Below, in pieces: positions 43,284 to 51,057 of a DNA stretch of 64,000 nt (position 1 is its first letter; each line of letters opens with the position of its first letter). The position numbers were made by a program, and so were the translations under genes. Under the pieces are notes generated by a model. The model searched no databases, was not told the origin of the DNA, and was given only the letters and a program-made list of their open reading frames with translations. The DNA is from Halosimplex halophilum (lineage in GTDB: Archaea > Halobacteriota > Halobacteria > Halobacteriales > Haloarculaceae): assembly GCF_004698125.1 (NCBI RefSeq), contig NZ_ML214298.1:889972-953971 (forward strand), given 5' to 3'.

Positions 43284-43299
43284 CTGAAATCGATTTCAG
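43284..43299. promoter_or_regulatory. 16-bp perfect palindrome CTGAAATCGATTTCAG
   Basis: A self-complementary 16-mer 36 nt before the start of the next gene, where a promoter would lie. It is the most AT-rich stretch of this spacer. It could bind a dimeric regulator or form part of a termination signal for the upstream gene pair. Confidence 0.4.
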
Positions 43300-43334
43300 C
43301 GAGCAGTCAAGTGTCTCCCGTCCCTCCGTCCGGT

Positions 43335-44438
43335 ATGAGCGACGCCACCGCCTACGCCGCTCTCGACGACCGCGTGCTCGTCGTCCGCAGCGAGGGAGAC
43401 GACCCGACGGCCGTCGGCTCCGAGCCGAGCGCGACCGACGAGTGGACCGCCGACGAGCGGCTCGTGGGGACGGACTTCGAGTCGGTCGCCACGAGCCCCG
43501 ACCGGCCGGACCGCGCCTTCGCCGGCACCGTCGAGTCGGGGATCCACCGTACCGTCGACGGCGGCGACACCTGGGAACGGGTCGCCCCGGATATCGACGA
43601 CCGCGTCACCGCGCTGGCGGTCAGCCCGCACGACCCCGACGTGGTGTGGGCCGGCACCGAACCCTCCGCCGTCTACCGCTCGACCGACGGCGGCGACACG
43701 TGGACTCCCCTGCCGCCCCTCTCGGACCTCCCCTCGGAGTCGGAGTGGTCGTTCCCGCCGCGGCCGCACACCCACCACGTCCGCTGGCTGGAACCGGACC
43801 CGGGCGACCCCGGGCGGCTGTACGTCGCCATCGAGGCCGGCGCACTCGTGCGGACCGACGACGCGCTCGCGGCCACGGCGGCCGACGGCGCGGACGGCAC
43901 CGAGACCTGGCAGGACCGCCCCGAGGGCGCCCGCTACGACAACCACACGCTCGCCACCCACCCCGACGCCGAGGGGCGGGTCTACACCGCGGCCGGCGAC
44001 GGCTACGCCCAGTCCGAGGACGGCGGGGACACATGGACGTACCCGCAGGAGGGGCTCGACCACGGCTACGTCTGGGGGCTGGCCGTCCCGCGGGCCGACC
44101 CGGACACCGTCGTCGTCTCCGCCGCGGGCGGCGCCCGGAGCGCCCACAGCGTCTCGACCGCCGAGGCGTACGTCTACCGGACGACGAACGCGGGCAACGG
44201 CGACGGCGACGCCAGTCGGGAGGCCTCGACCGAGTGGTCCCTCGCGATGGACGGCCTGCCGGATCCCGAGGGGACGGTCAGATCGATCCTCGCCGCAGCC
44301 GGCGGGTCGGTCCTGTTCGCGCTGAACAACCGCGGGCTCTACCGCTCGGCCGACGCCGGCGCCTCGTGGGATCGGGTCCCGCTGGAGTGGCCCGACGCCT
44401 ACGAGTCACAGACGCCCCGCGGGCTGGCCGTGGTCTGA
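43335..44438 (+). CDS. Asp-box (BNR) beta-propeller protein
   Basis: The 367-residue protein carries repeated S-x-D-x-G-x-T/S-W Asp-box motifs: RTVDGGDTW, RSTDGGDTW, QSEDGGDTW and RSADAGASW. These are spread through a six- or seven-bladed propeller like those of sialidases and photosystem-assembly factor HCF136-type proteins. There is no signal peptide, so it should be cytoplasmic. No catalytic sialidase residues are evident. A binding or scaffold role is likely but unspecified. Confidence 0.75.
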   Translation: MSDATAYAALDDRVLVVRSEGDDPTAVGSEPSATDEWTADERLVGTDFESVATSPDRPDRAFAGTVESGIHRTVDGGDTWERVAPDIDDRVTALAVSPHDPDVVWAGTEPSAVYRSTDGGDTWTPLPPLSDLPSESEWSFPPRPHTHHVRWLEPDPGDPGRLYVAIEAGALVRTDDALAATAADGADGTETWQDRPEGARYDNHTLATHPDAEGRVYTAAGDGYAQSEDGGDTWTYPQEGLDHGYVWGLAVPRADPDTVVVSAAGGARSAHSVSTAEAYVYRTTNAGNGDGDASREASTEWSLAMDGLPDPEGTVRSILAAAGGSVLFALNNRGLYRSADAGASWDRVPLEWPDAYESQTPRGLAVV

Positions 44439-44488
44439 ACACCGGGGGGAGCGAGCGAAGCGGGCCGGCGACTCGCCGGTCCCGCCGG

Positions 44489-44875
44489 TCACAGCGCCGC
44501 GCCGACGCCGTAGACGGCCATCGTCGTCACCACGGCCGCCGCGGCCGAGACGGCGATCACCTGGAACGCCCTGATCCGGTCCTGTTTGACCGCTTCCGCC
44601 TCTGCGACGGGCCCGGCGGTGCCGCCCGACCCCGAGAGGTCGTAGCGGGCCAGCGCGCCGAAGCCCGCACAGAAGCCCATCCGGTCCTGGACGAGACCCA
44701 TGAATCCGCCGAACAGGAGCGGGAACGTCCCCAGCAACAGCCCCGCTGGTCGACCCGTCGCGAGGACGGCGCCGACGTAGGCCGCCGCCGCGAGGAACGA
44801 GGCCGCTCCCAGCGCGCGCCGCTTGCGCCGCTCGTCGCGCCCGATGTTGCAGACGCCCGGCTGATACTCGCTCAT
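44489..44875 (-). CDS. Small multi-helix membrane protein, unknown function
   Basis: A 128-residue protein with three or four hydrophobic helices. A CNIG motif lies before the first helix (residue about 9), and a conserved-looking MGFCAGFGALARYD segment sits in the middle. The two cysteines might bind metal or haem, though there is no direct evidence. The start at 44875 is chosen over longer frames because these overlap the promoter of the divergent reductase gene. Family not recognised. Confidence 0.6.
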   Translation of the reverse strand: MSEYQPGVCNIGRDERRKRRALGAASFLAAAAYVGAVLATGRPAGLLLGTFPLLFGGFMGLVQDRMGFCAGFGALARYDLSGSGGTAGPVAEAEAVKQDRIRAFQVIAVSAAAAVVTTMAVYGVGAAL

Positions 44876-45005
44876 GGCGGTGACTGGCACCGGTCCGACA
44901 TAAGGCCACCAGCAAACAGCGTCGGTACGGACCGTGGGACCGACCGCCGTCGCCCGCGAACTGCGGACTGAAAGATATTTCATCGCGACACGCCACGGGG
45001 CGTGT

Positions 45006-46211
45006 ATGCACGATTTCGTCGTCGTGGGCTGTGGGCCCGCGGGCTCGCGGTTCGCCCGCCGCGCCGCCGAGCGGGGCTACGACGTGCTCGCCTTCGAACA
45101 GGGCGAGGTCGGGAAACCCCTCGCGTGTTCGGGCCACGTCTCAACCGACATCTGGGAGTACACCCCCGAGGGCGCCCGCGACCGCCTCCTGCAGAACGTC
45201 GTCTACGGCGCCCGCTTCCACCTCGGCGGCCCCCGCGGCGACCCGCCGGGCGACCCACGGTCGAACGGTCACGTCCGCTCCGGCGGACACGCCTCAGCCG
45301 ACGGAAACGTGGCCGGCGACGACGGACACGGCTCGAACGGCCGCGACGGCGACTTCCCGGCCCGCACCTACCCCTTCTACAAGGACGATGGGGTGTCGAA
45401 CGTCATCGACCGCGTGGGCCTCGACCGGGAGCTCGCCGACGCCGCCCGGGAGGCGGGCGTCGACCTCCGGGAGGACCACACCGTCGTCGGCGTCACGGAA
45501 CACCGCGACCGCGTCGAACTCGAAGTCCGAGGTCCGGAGGGCGTCGAGACCCACGAGGCGCGGATGGTCGCGGGCTGCGACGGCCCGAAATCGCGGGTCC
45601 GGCGCGAACTGGACATGCCCGAACCCGACGAGTTGCTCCACGGCGTCCTCGGGTTCTCCGACGAGGACGACGGCTCCGATTTCGTCGACGTGCACCTCAC
45701 CGTCCCGGACTTCTTCGCCTGGCGCATCCCGCGGGGGGCGGCGGGCGTCGAGTACGGCCTCGCGACGCCGCCGAGCGCGGACGTGCGCGACCGCTTCGAC
45801 CGGTTCACCGCCGACTACGGCGTCGAGACCGACCGCCGGTGTTCCGGCCTGATCCCCGTCGGTCCGCCCGACTCGGTGACGAGCCGCCGGGCGTTCCTCG
45901 TCGGCGACGCCGCCGCCCAGACCAAGCCGTTCACCGGCGGGGGCATCCTCTACGGGATGACGGCCGCCGACCACGCCGCCCGGCAGGTCGACCCGCGCGA
46001 CCCCGCGACACTGGCCGACTACGAGCGCGCGTGGCGCGACGACCTCGAACGCGAGATCGAACTGGGCCACTGGATCCGCCGGGCCTACTCGCTGCCCGAG
46101 CCGGTCCAGCGGGTCGGCCTCCGGGCGTTCTCCGGGGAGATCGGCGTCCACATGGACCGGCCGACCACCGTCTTCTCGCTCGACCAGCTCGAGTCGCTGC
46201 TGCGCGGGTGA
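45006..46211 (+). CDS. Geranylgeranyl reductase family FAD-dependent enzyme
   Basis: The 401-residue flavoprotein has an N-terminal FAD-binding motif (VVVGCGPAGSRFARRAAERG), a CSGHVS active-site cysteine segment, and a second FAD motif (AFLVGDAAAQTKPFTGGGI) typical of geranylgeranyl reductases. These enzymes saturate isoprenoid chains of archaeal lipids or quinones. An unusual hydrophilic insertion (about residues 80-115, rich in Gly, Asp, His and Asn) separates the active-site segment from the next strand. The start at 45006 gives the dinucleotide motif at once, and AAAGATATTTC about 25 nt upstream is the likely TATA element. Confidence 0.88.
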   Translation: MHDFVVVGCGPAGSRFARRAAERGYDVLAFEQGEVGKPLACSGHVSTDIWEYTPEGARDRLLQNVVYGARFHLGGPRGDPPGDPRSNGHVRSGGHASADGNVAGDDGHGSNGRDGDFPARTYPFYKDDGVSNVIDRVGLDRELADAAREAGVDLREDHTVVGVTEHRDRVELEVRGPEGVETHEARMVAGCDGPKSRVRRELDMPEPDELLHGVLGFSDEDDGSDFVDVHLTVPDFFAWRIPRGAAGVEYGLATPPSADVRDRFDRFTADYGVETDRRCSGLIPVGPPDSVTSRRAFLVGDAAAQTKPFTGGGILYGMTAADHAARQVDPRDPATLADYERAWRDDLEREIELGHWIRRAYSLPEPVQRVGLRAFSGEIGVHMDRPTTVFSLDQLESLLRG

Positions 46212-46296
46212 GCGCCGGTCGGTCGGGGTTCGAGCCCCGCACGGCCGGGTGAGAATCCCCGCAACGCTGATTTGGGGAGCTTCCGAACCCCCTGCC

Positions 46297-46497
46297 ATGG
46301 AACTCGACCTGCCGAAGACGGCCGCGGCGTTCGTCGTCCTGATCGCGGTCGGCGTGGGCGGACTGATCGGCGCGCCGATCCCGATGGGAACCGACACGAT
46401 CCTGATGATGGTCGCCCCCTCGATGGTCGTCTTCGGCCTGATCTGTCTGGCGATCGGCGTCGCACACGGGCAGTACCGGGCCGGCGCGACGCGGTGA
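46297..46497 (+). CDS. Small two-helix membrane protein
   Basis: A 66-residue protein with two transmembrane helices (about residues 8-27 and 33-55) and a short basic tail. It lies 105 nt upstream of the ygfZ-like gene on the same strand. Haloarchaeal genomes often keep small membrane proteins like this next to core genes, but I know of no function. Confidence 0.65.
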   Translation: MELDLPKTAAAFVVLIAVGVGGLIGAPIPMGTDTILMMVAPSMVVFGLICLAIGVAHGQYRAGATR

Positions 46498-46601
46498 GCG
46501 CGACCCGCTGACGCGAGCGGTCCGACGGCGGACCCCTGCTCCGGGGACCGTCGCCCCCCGCTCCGCAAGACGTAACCGGCCACCGGCCCCACGTCGGGGC
46601 A

Positions 46602-47747
46602 ATGACGGTCATCGAGTCGGTCCACGGGGACCACGGCGCGACGTTCGAGGAGCGGGGCGACCGCCGGGTGGTGGCCCACTACGGCCGCCCCGAGCGGACC
46701 CACGTCGCCGTCCGCAACGTCGTCGGCGTCACCGAGCGCGGCTACGGCGTCCTCACCGTCGAGGGCGACGACCGCGTCGAGTTCGTCGACAACGCCGTCT
46801 CGAACCGCGTCCCGGCGGAGGACGGCGAGGGCTGCTACGCCCTCCTGCTCGATCCGCAGGGGAAGATCGAGACGGACATGTACGTCTACAACGCCGCCGC
46901 CGGCGACCGCCTGCTCGTCTTCCTCCCGCCGACCGAACACGAGCGGGTCGCCGAGGACTGGCGCTCGAAGACGTTCATCCAGGACGTGGAGATAACGGAC
47001 GCCTCCGACGATTTCGGCGTCTTCGGCGTCTACGGCCCCCAGGCCACCGAGAAGATCGCGAGCGTCCTCAACAAGGCCGCCTCGCCGGACCGCCCCCTAT
47101 CCTTCGTCCGCGGGACGATGGCCGACGCCGGCGTCACCGTGATCCGCGACGACGGACTGGCCGGCGAGGAGGGCTACGAGGTGGTCTGCGCCGCCGAGGC
47201 GGCCGCCGAGGTGTTCGACACCCTGGAGAACCGCGGGAACGCGGCCGCCCCCTTCGGCTACCGCACCTGGGAGACGCTGACGCTGGAGGCCGGCACGCCC
47301 CTCTTCGAGACCGAGCTCGCCGGCCGGATCCCCAACGTCTGCGGCGTCCGCAACGCCCTGGACTTCGAGAAGGGCTGTTACGTCGGCCAGGAGGTCGTCT
47401 CCCGCGTCGAGAACCGGGGCCGGCCGAGCCAGCGGCTCGTGGGGCTGGTCGTCGACTCCGACGCGAACGCGGAGAGCGAGACCGATCCCGTCCCCGACGC
47501 CGGCGCGGCGGTGTTCGCCGGCGACGCCGCCGTCGGCGAGGTGACCCGTGGGGCCGTCAGTCCGACCCGCGACGAGCCGGTCGCGCTGGCCGCCGTCGAC
47601 AGCGACGCGACGGAGGGTGAGAACCGCGACCTCGCCGTCCGGGTCGACGGCGAGGAGCGCCCCGCCGAGCGGGTCGCGCTCCCGTTCGTCGAGGGCAGCG
47701 ACGAGTCGGCACGCCGGCCGCGCTACCCCGACGCGGACGCCGCGTAG
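46602..47747 (+). CDS. ygfZ: YgfZ/GcvT-like folate-binding protein
   Basis: The 381-residue protein has the aminomethyltransferase (GcvT) fold but carries the KGCYVGQEV signature that marks YgfZ/IBA57 proteins. These use folate in assembly or repair of iron-sulfur enzymes rather than glycine cleavage. The cysteine of the signature is near residue 262. A bona fide gcvT is separately encoded at 62.7 kb, which supports the assignment. Length is typical, with an acidic C-terminal extension. Confidence 0.87.
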   Translation: MTVIESVHGDHGATFEERGDRRVVAHYGRPERTHVAVRNVVGVTERGYGVLTVEGDDRVEFVDNAVSNRVPAEDGEGCYALLLDPQGKIETDMYVYNAAAGDRLLVFLPPTEHERVAEDWRSKTFIQDVEITDASDDFGVFGVYGPQATEKIASVLNKAASPDRPLSFVRGTMADAGVTVIRDDGLAGEEGYEVVCAAEAAAEVFDTLENRGNAAAPFGYRTWETLTLEAGTPLFETELAGRIPNVCGVRNALDFEKGCYVGQEVVSRVENRGRPSQRLVGLVVDSDANAESETDPVPDAGAAVFAGDAAVGEVTRGAVSPTRDEPVALAAVDSDATEGENRDLAVRVDGEERPAERVALPFVEGSDESARRPRYPDADAA

Positions 47748-47874
47748 CGGGCCCGCCGGCCCCGCACCCGGTCGCTACCGGCCGGACGAACGACCGGCGT
47801 CGACCGTTCTCGTACGTGATACTGGCACGAAACGCTCAATATTCGTGGGGCGGAAGGGTGTCCTAACGCCGCCC

Positions 47875-48744
47875 ATGTCGGAATCAGTCATCGCGGACTT
47901 CGTCGCTACCTTCAACTCGGAGGCCTCGGCCCGCGCCGAGCCGGTCAAGGGGCGGATCCTCCTCAGCGAGAAGCGGCTCGTCCTCGCCGCCGACGAGGGG
48001 AAGGTGACGATCCCCCTGTCTTCCGTCTTCGACGTGGCCGTCGGTCAGGTCCCCGACGACCTGGGCGACTTCTTCAACTCGACGGTGACGGTCGCCTTCG
48101 AGAGGGGCGGGGACCGCATGGTCGCCGCCGTCGAGGCCGACGACGACAAGATCGAGAAGTTCACCACCGTCCTGTTCAAGGCCGTCCTCAACGGTACCGA
48201 CGTGACCGTCAAACACCCCGCCCGCGTCGGGGGGCGCGTCACCGACGAGTCGTTCGTCCCCGCGAAGCTGTACCTCAAGCCCGGGACCGTCCGGTTCCGC
48301 CGCGCCGACGACGCCGTCGAGATCGACCTCTCGACGGTCAGCGACTTCGAGCGGACCTCCCGCGAGATCGGCGGCACCGACCGGTCGGTGCTGGCGGTCC
48401 GGCACCTCTCGGGCGGGCAGTCGAGCCTCTCGCTGGCCGCGCTGGAGTCCCCGCGGAAGATGTCGATCCTCGGCCGCTACCTCCGCCTGGAGTACAGCGA
48501 CCTCATGGCCGACCTGGAGGACGTGTCCCTCTCCGAGGAGCAGGTCGAACTGCTCGTCGCCGTCTACTCGACCGGCCCCGGCGTCTCGCTCGCGAACGTC
48601 CTCGACATGGAGAGCAGCCAGCTGACGATGGTCCTCAACGACCTCCGGGCCGACGACCTCGTCGTCGACGGGGAAGACGGTCCGAAACTCACCCCCAAGG
48701 GCCGCGTCGTCGTCTCCAACCACCTCGAAGACGTGAACGCCTGA
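47875..48744 (+). CDS. cheF: Archaeal chemotaxis adaptor protein CheF
   Basis: The 289-residue protein matches the archaea-specific CheF (DUF439) family, which links phosphorylated CheY to the archaellum switch. The N-terminal two-thirds is beta-rich (KGRILLSEKRLVLAADEGKV, KHPARVGGRV). The C-terminal third is a winged-helix-like domain (VELLVAVYSTGPGVSLANVL). Usually it lies in a che/arl cluster; here it stands alone between ygfZ and nth, so it may be an isolated paralogue. Start ATG 47875 matches the common MSESVIADF N-terminus. Confidence 0.85.
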   Translation: MSESVIADFVATFNSEASARAEPVKGRILLSEKRLVLAADEGKVTIPLSSVFDVAVGQVPDDLGDFFNSTVTVAFERGGDRMVAAVEADDDKIEKFTTVLFKAVLNGTDVTVKHPARVGGRVTDESFVPAKLYLKPGTVRFRRADDAVEIDLSTVSDFERTSREIGGTDRSVLAVRHLSGGQSSLSLAALESPRKMSILGRYLRLEYSDLMADLEDVSLSEEQVELLVAVYSTGPGVSLANVLDMESSQLTMVLNDLRADDLVVDGEDGPKLTPKGRVVVSNHLEDVNA

Positions 48745-48834
48745 ATCCGGCCGGCCCGCGTGCCGACCACTCCCGTTCGGCCTCGCCGCGGCCGCCTCGT
48801 CCCGTCGGCCGTCCCGGATTCGCCGCTCGCTCCG

Positions 48835-49524
48835 TCAGGCGTCCCAGGGCTCGCCGCTCGCCAGGTCCACCTCGGAGTCGCCCTTCTCCGAGGGGCAGAT
48901 GTCCGCCAGCACGCACTCGCCGCAGTCGGGGTTGCGCGCCGTGCAGACCTCGCGGCCGTGGCTGATCAGCAGGTGGGTGTACCACTTCCACTCGTCCTCC
49001 GGAACGACCGGGAGCAGGTCCTCCTCGATGGCCTCCGGGCGCTCTTCCTCGGTGATCCCCAGCCGTCGGGAGAGTCGCTGGACGTGCGTGTCGACGACGA
49101 TGCCCTCCACGAGGTCGTAGCCGTGCTGGAGGATGACGTTCGCCGTCTTCCGGCCGACGCCCTTCAGGTCGGTCAGTTCGTCCATCGTGTCCGGCACCTC
49201 GCCGTCATGTTCCTCGACGATCGTCTGCGCCGAGGACTTGAGGTAGTCGGCCTTGCTGTTGTGGTAGGTGATCGACCCGATGTCCTCGGAGAGTTCGTCC
49301 ACGTCCGCCTCGGCGTAGTCTTCGGGGGACCGGTACTTCTCGAAGAGGTCTTCGGTCTCCTTGTTCACGCGCTCGTCGGTGCACTGCGCGGAGAGGACGA
49401 CGGCGACGAGCAGTTCGAGGCGGTTCGAGAAGTTCAGCGAGATGGTGGCGTCGGGGTACTCCTCCCAGAGCCGTTCGATGACCTCCTCGGCCTGCTCGGC
49501 GCGCGAGGGGAGCGGCGTGCCCAT
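48835..49524 (-). CDS. nth: Endonuclease III (DNA glycosylase/AP lyase)
   Basis: The 229-residue protein shows the complete endonuclease III pattern: a helix-hairpin-helix LKGVGRKTANVIL with the catalytic lysine, the catalytic aspartate in VVDTHVQRLSRRLG, and a C-terminal [4Fe-4S] site with spacing C-x6-C-x2-C-x5-C (CTARNPDCGECVLADIC). It removes oxidised pyrimidines in base excision repair. It is transcribed convergently with cheF. Confidence 0.96.
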   Translation of the reverse strand: MGTPLPSRAEQAEEVIERLWEEYPDATISLNFSNRLELLVAVVLSAQCTDERVNKETEDLFEKYRSPEDYAEADVDELSEDIGSITYHNSKADYLKSSAQTIVEEHDGEVPDTMDELTDLKGVGRKTANVILQHGYDLVEGIVVDTHVQRLSRRLGITEEERPEAIEEDLLPVVPEDEWKWYTHLLISHGREVCTARNPDCGECVLADICPSEKGDSEVDLASGEPWDA

Positions 49525-49624
49525 TGTGGGCGATCCATCGGCCGAATCGCGCTTGAGTGGTTCGGTCTCGGGCTTCGGGTCGGGAGCCCCCCGTCGGAAG
49601 CCTCCACCGGGGCCGCCGGCGGAG

Positions 49625-50971
49625 TCACTCGACGTAGGTGTACTTGCGCTCGCCCATCCGGCCCCACCCGTCGAAGACGAACTCGGAGTCGGGCGTGGTG
49701 AACTGGTCCACGTCGGAGGCGCCGGCGTCGGCGTCGTGGTTGTGCACGTCGTGGACGTCCTCGTACTCCTCGAAGCTCAGCTCGTAGCGGGCGGCCAGCT
49801 GGTCGTCCACGTCGAGCGCCTCGATCTCCGCCGCCCAGCCCGGCTGGACGGTCTCGGCGTGGATCTCCGCCTGGGCGCCCGACCCGTAGGAACCCACGAG
49901 CAGCCGCTCGCCGGTCAGGTCGGCGCCGTCCTCGTAGGCGGCCTTCAGCCCGGACAGGCGGGCGAGGTGGACCGAGCCGGTGTACCAGTTGCCGACCTCG
50001 CGGGAGATCGTCAGGGTGGGCTCGACGGTCTCGGCGTACCACTCGCGGTAGGTGTCGGTGTCGGTCAGCTCGTCGGTGTAGTCGGCGGCGGCCTCGCGGA
50101 ACGCCTCCTCGCTGTCGAACGCCTCGCGGCGGGGCTGGCGGCCGATCTCGCCGGCCAGTTCCTCCTCGATCTCGGTGTCGCGGCTGACGTGGCGGAAGGC
50201 GAGCGCGGCGGCCTTGCGGACCATCCCCGGGAACGGGGTGTGGAAGGGGATCAGCGCCGCGTCGTCGGGGTGGATCTCCCCCGCGACGGACTCGAAGTCC
50301 TCGACGGCTTCCCGCATCCGCGCGAGGTACACCTGCACCGAGCGCTTGCCGTCGACGCTCGGGAACTGCTGCTGGGGCTTGAGGAAGTCCGTCTCGTCGG
50401 CGCTGCCGTAGCCCTGCTCCGCGGAGAGTTCGACCAGGTCGGGGTCCTCGCTGACCAGCAGCGCGACCGCGCCCGCGCCCTGCGTGGCCTCGCCGGGGTC
50501 GTCGCGGGCGTACAGCGCGGTGTCGGTGGCGATCACCAGCGCCGAGCGGCCGCGGTTGCGGCCCGCGCGGATCCAGTTGTACGCGTCGTCGAGGCTCTGG
50601 GTGCCCGAGATGCAGGCGAACTTCCGCTCGCCCTTGTTGGCGTGGTGGAAGTCGCCGTCGTAGACCTGTTCGAGACAGCCGGCGATGTACGTCGAGACCG
50701 GCTTGGAGTTGTCGAACGCCGACTCCGTCGCCACGTCGATCCGGCCGATGTCCTCGGGTTCGAGCCCCTTGCGCTCCATCAGGTCGTGGGCCGCGTTGGC
50801 CCCCATCGTCACGATGTCCTCGTAGACGTCCGGGAACGAACTGGCGGTCAGGCCGAGCCCCTTCGTGTACTTCCCCGGGTCGTCGCCCTGCGCCGGCGCG
50901 AACGTCTCCGGCAGGTCCAGCCTGAGCTTCCCCGTCCGGATCTCGACGGCGTCGATACCGACCGATGTCAT
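49625..50971 (-). CDS. hmgB: Hydroxymethylglutaryl-CoA synthase
   Basis: The 448-residue enzyme condenses acetyl-CoA and acetoacetyl-CoA to HMG-CoA for the mevalonate route to archaeal lipids. Catalytic residues are visible in order: a glutamate in VATESAFDNSKP, the acyl-accepting cysteine in FACISGTQ, and a histidine in IPFHTPFPGM. ATG 50971 gives the usual MTSVGIDAVE N-terminus. An in-frame ATG three codons upstream (50980) is less likely. The length is typical of the eukaryote/haloarchaea-type enzyme. Confidence 0.95.
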   Translation of the reverse strand: MTSVGIDAVEIRTGKLRLDLPETFAPAQGDDPGKYTKGLGLTASSFPDVYEDIVTMGANAAHDLMERKGLEPEDIGRIDVATESAFDNSKPVSTYIAGCLEQVYDGDFHHANKGERKFACISGTQSLDDAYNWIRAGRNRGRSALVIATDTALYARDDPGEATQGAGAVALLVSEDPDLVELSAEQGYGSADETDFLKPQQQFPSVDGKRSVQVYLARMREAVEDFESVAGEIHPDDAALIPFHTPFPGMVRKAAALAFRHVSRDTEIEEELAGEIGRQPRREAFDSEEAFREAAADYTDELTDTDTYREWYAETVEPTLTISREVGNWYTGSVHLARLSGLKAAYEDGADLTGERLLVGSYGSGAQAEIHAETVQPGWAAEIEALDVDDQLAARYELSFEEYEDVHDVHNHDADAGASDVDQFTTPDSEFVFDGWGRMGERKYTYVE

Positions 50972-51057
50972 AGGCCCCACTTGCGCGCGACTCGTATAAG
51001 GGCCTGTCGACTAGCGTATCGACGAGCGTCGAACGCAGTGTGGACGGAGAGCGCGAG

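Noticed and set aside
44969-44982. TGAAAGATATTTCA as another member of the TTTCA-N5-TGAAA palindrome family
   Set aside because: The half-sites are in the opposite order and spacing differs. It overlaps the likely TATA box of the reductase gene.
46224-46239. CGGGGTTCGAGCCCCG resembles the T-arm of a tRNA
   Set aside because: The loop is six rather than seven bases, and the sequence upstream is the end of the reductase coding region, leaving no room for a tRNA body. It is better read as a short hairpin.
46509-46523. GTCCGACGGCGGAC as a fifth XacR-type site
   Set aside because: Arm spacing is four bases rather than seven between GTCCG and CGGAC, and the neighbours are unrelated to sugar metabolism.
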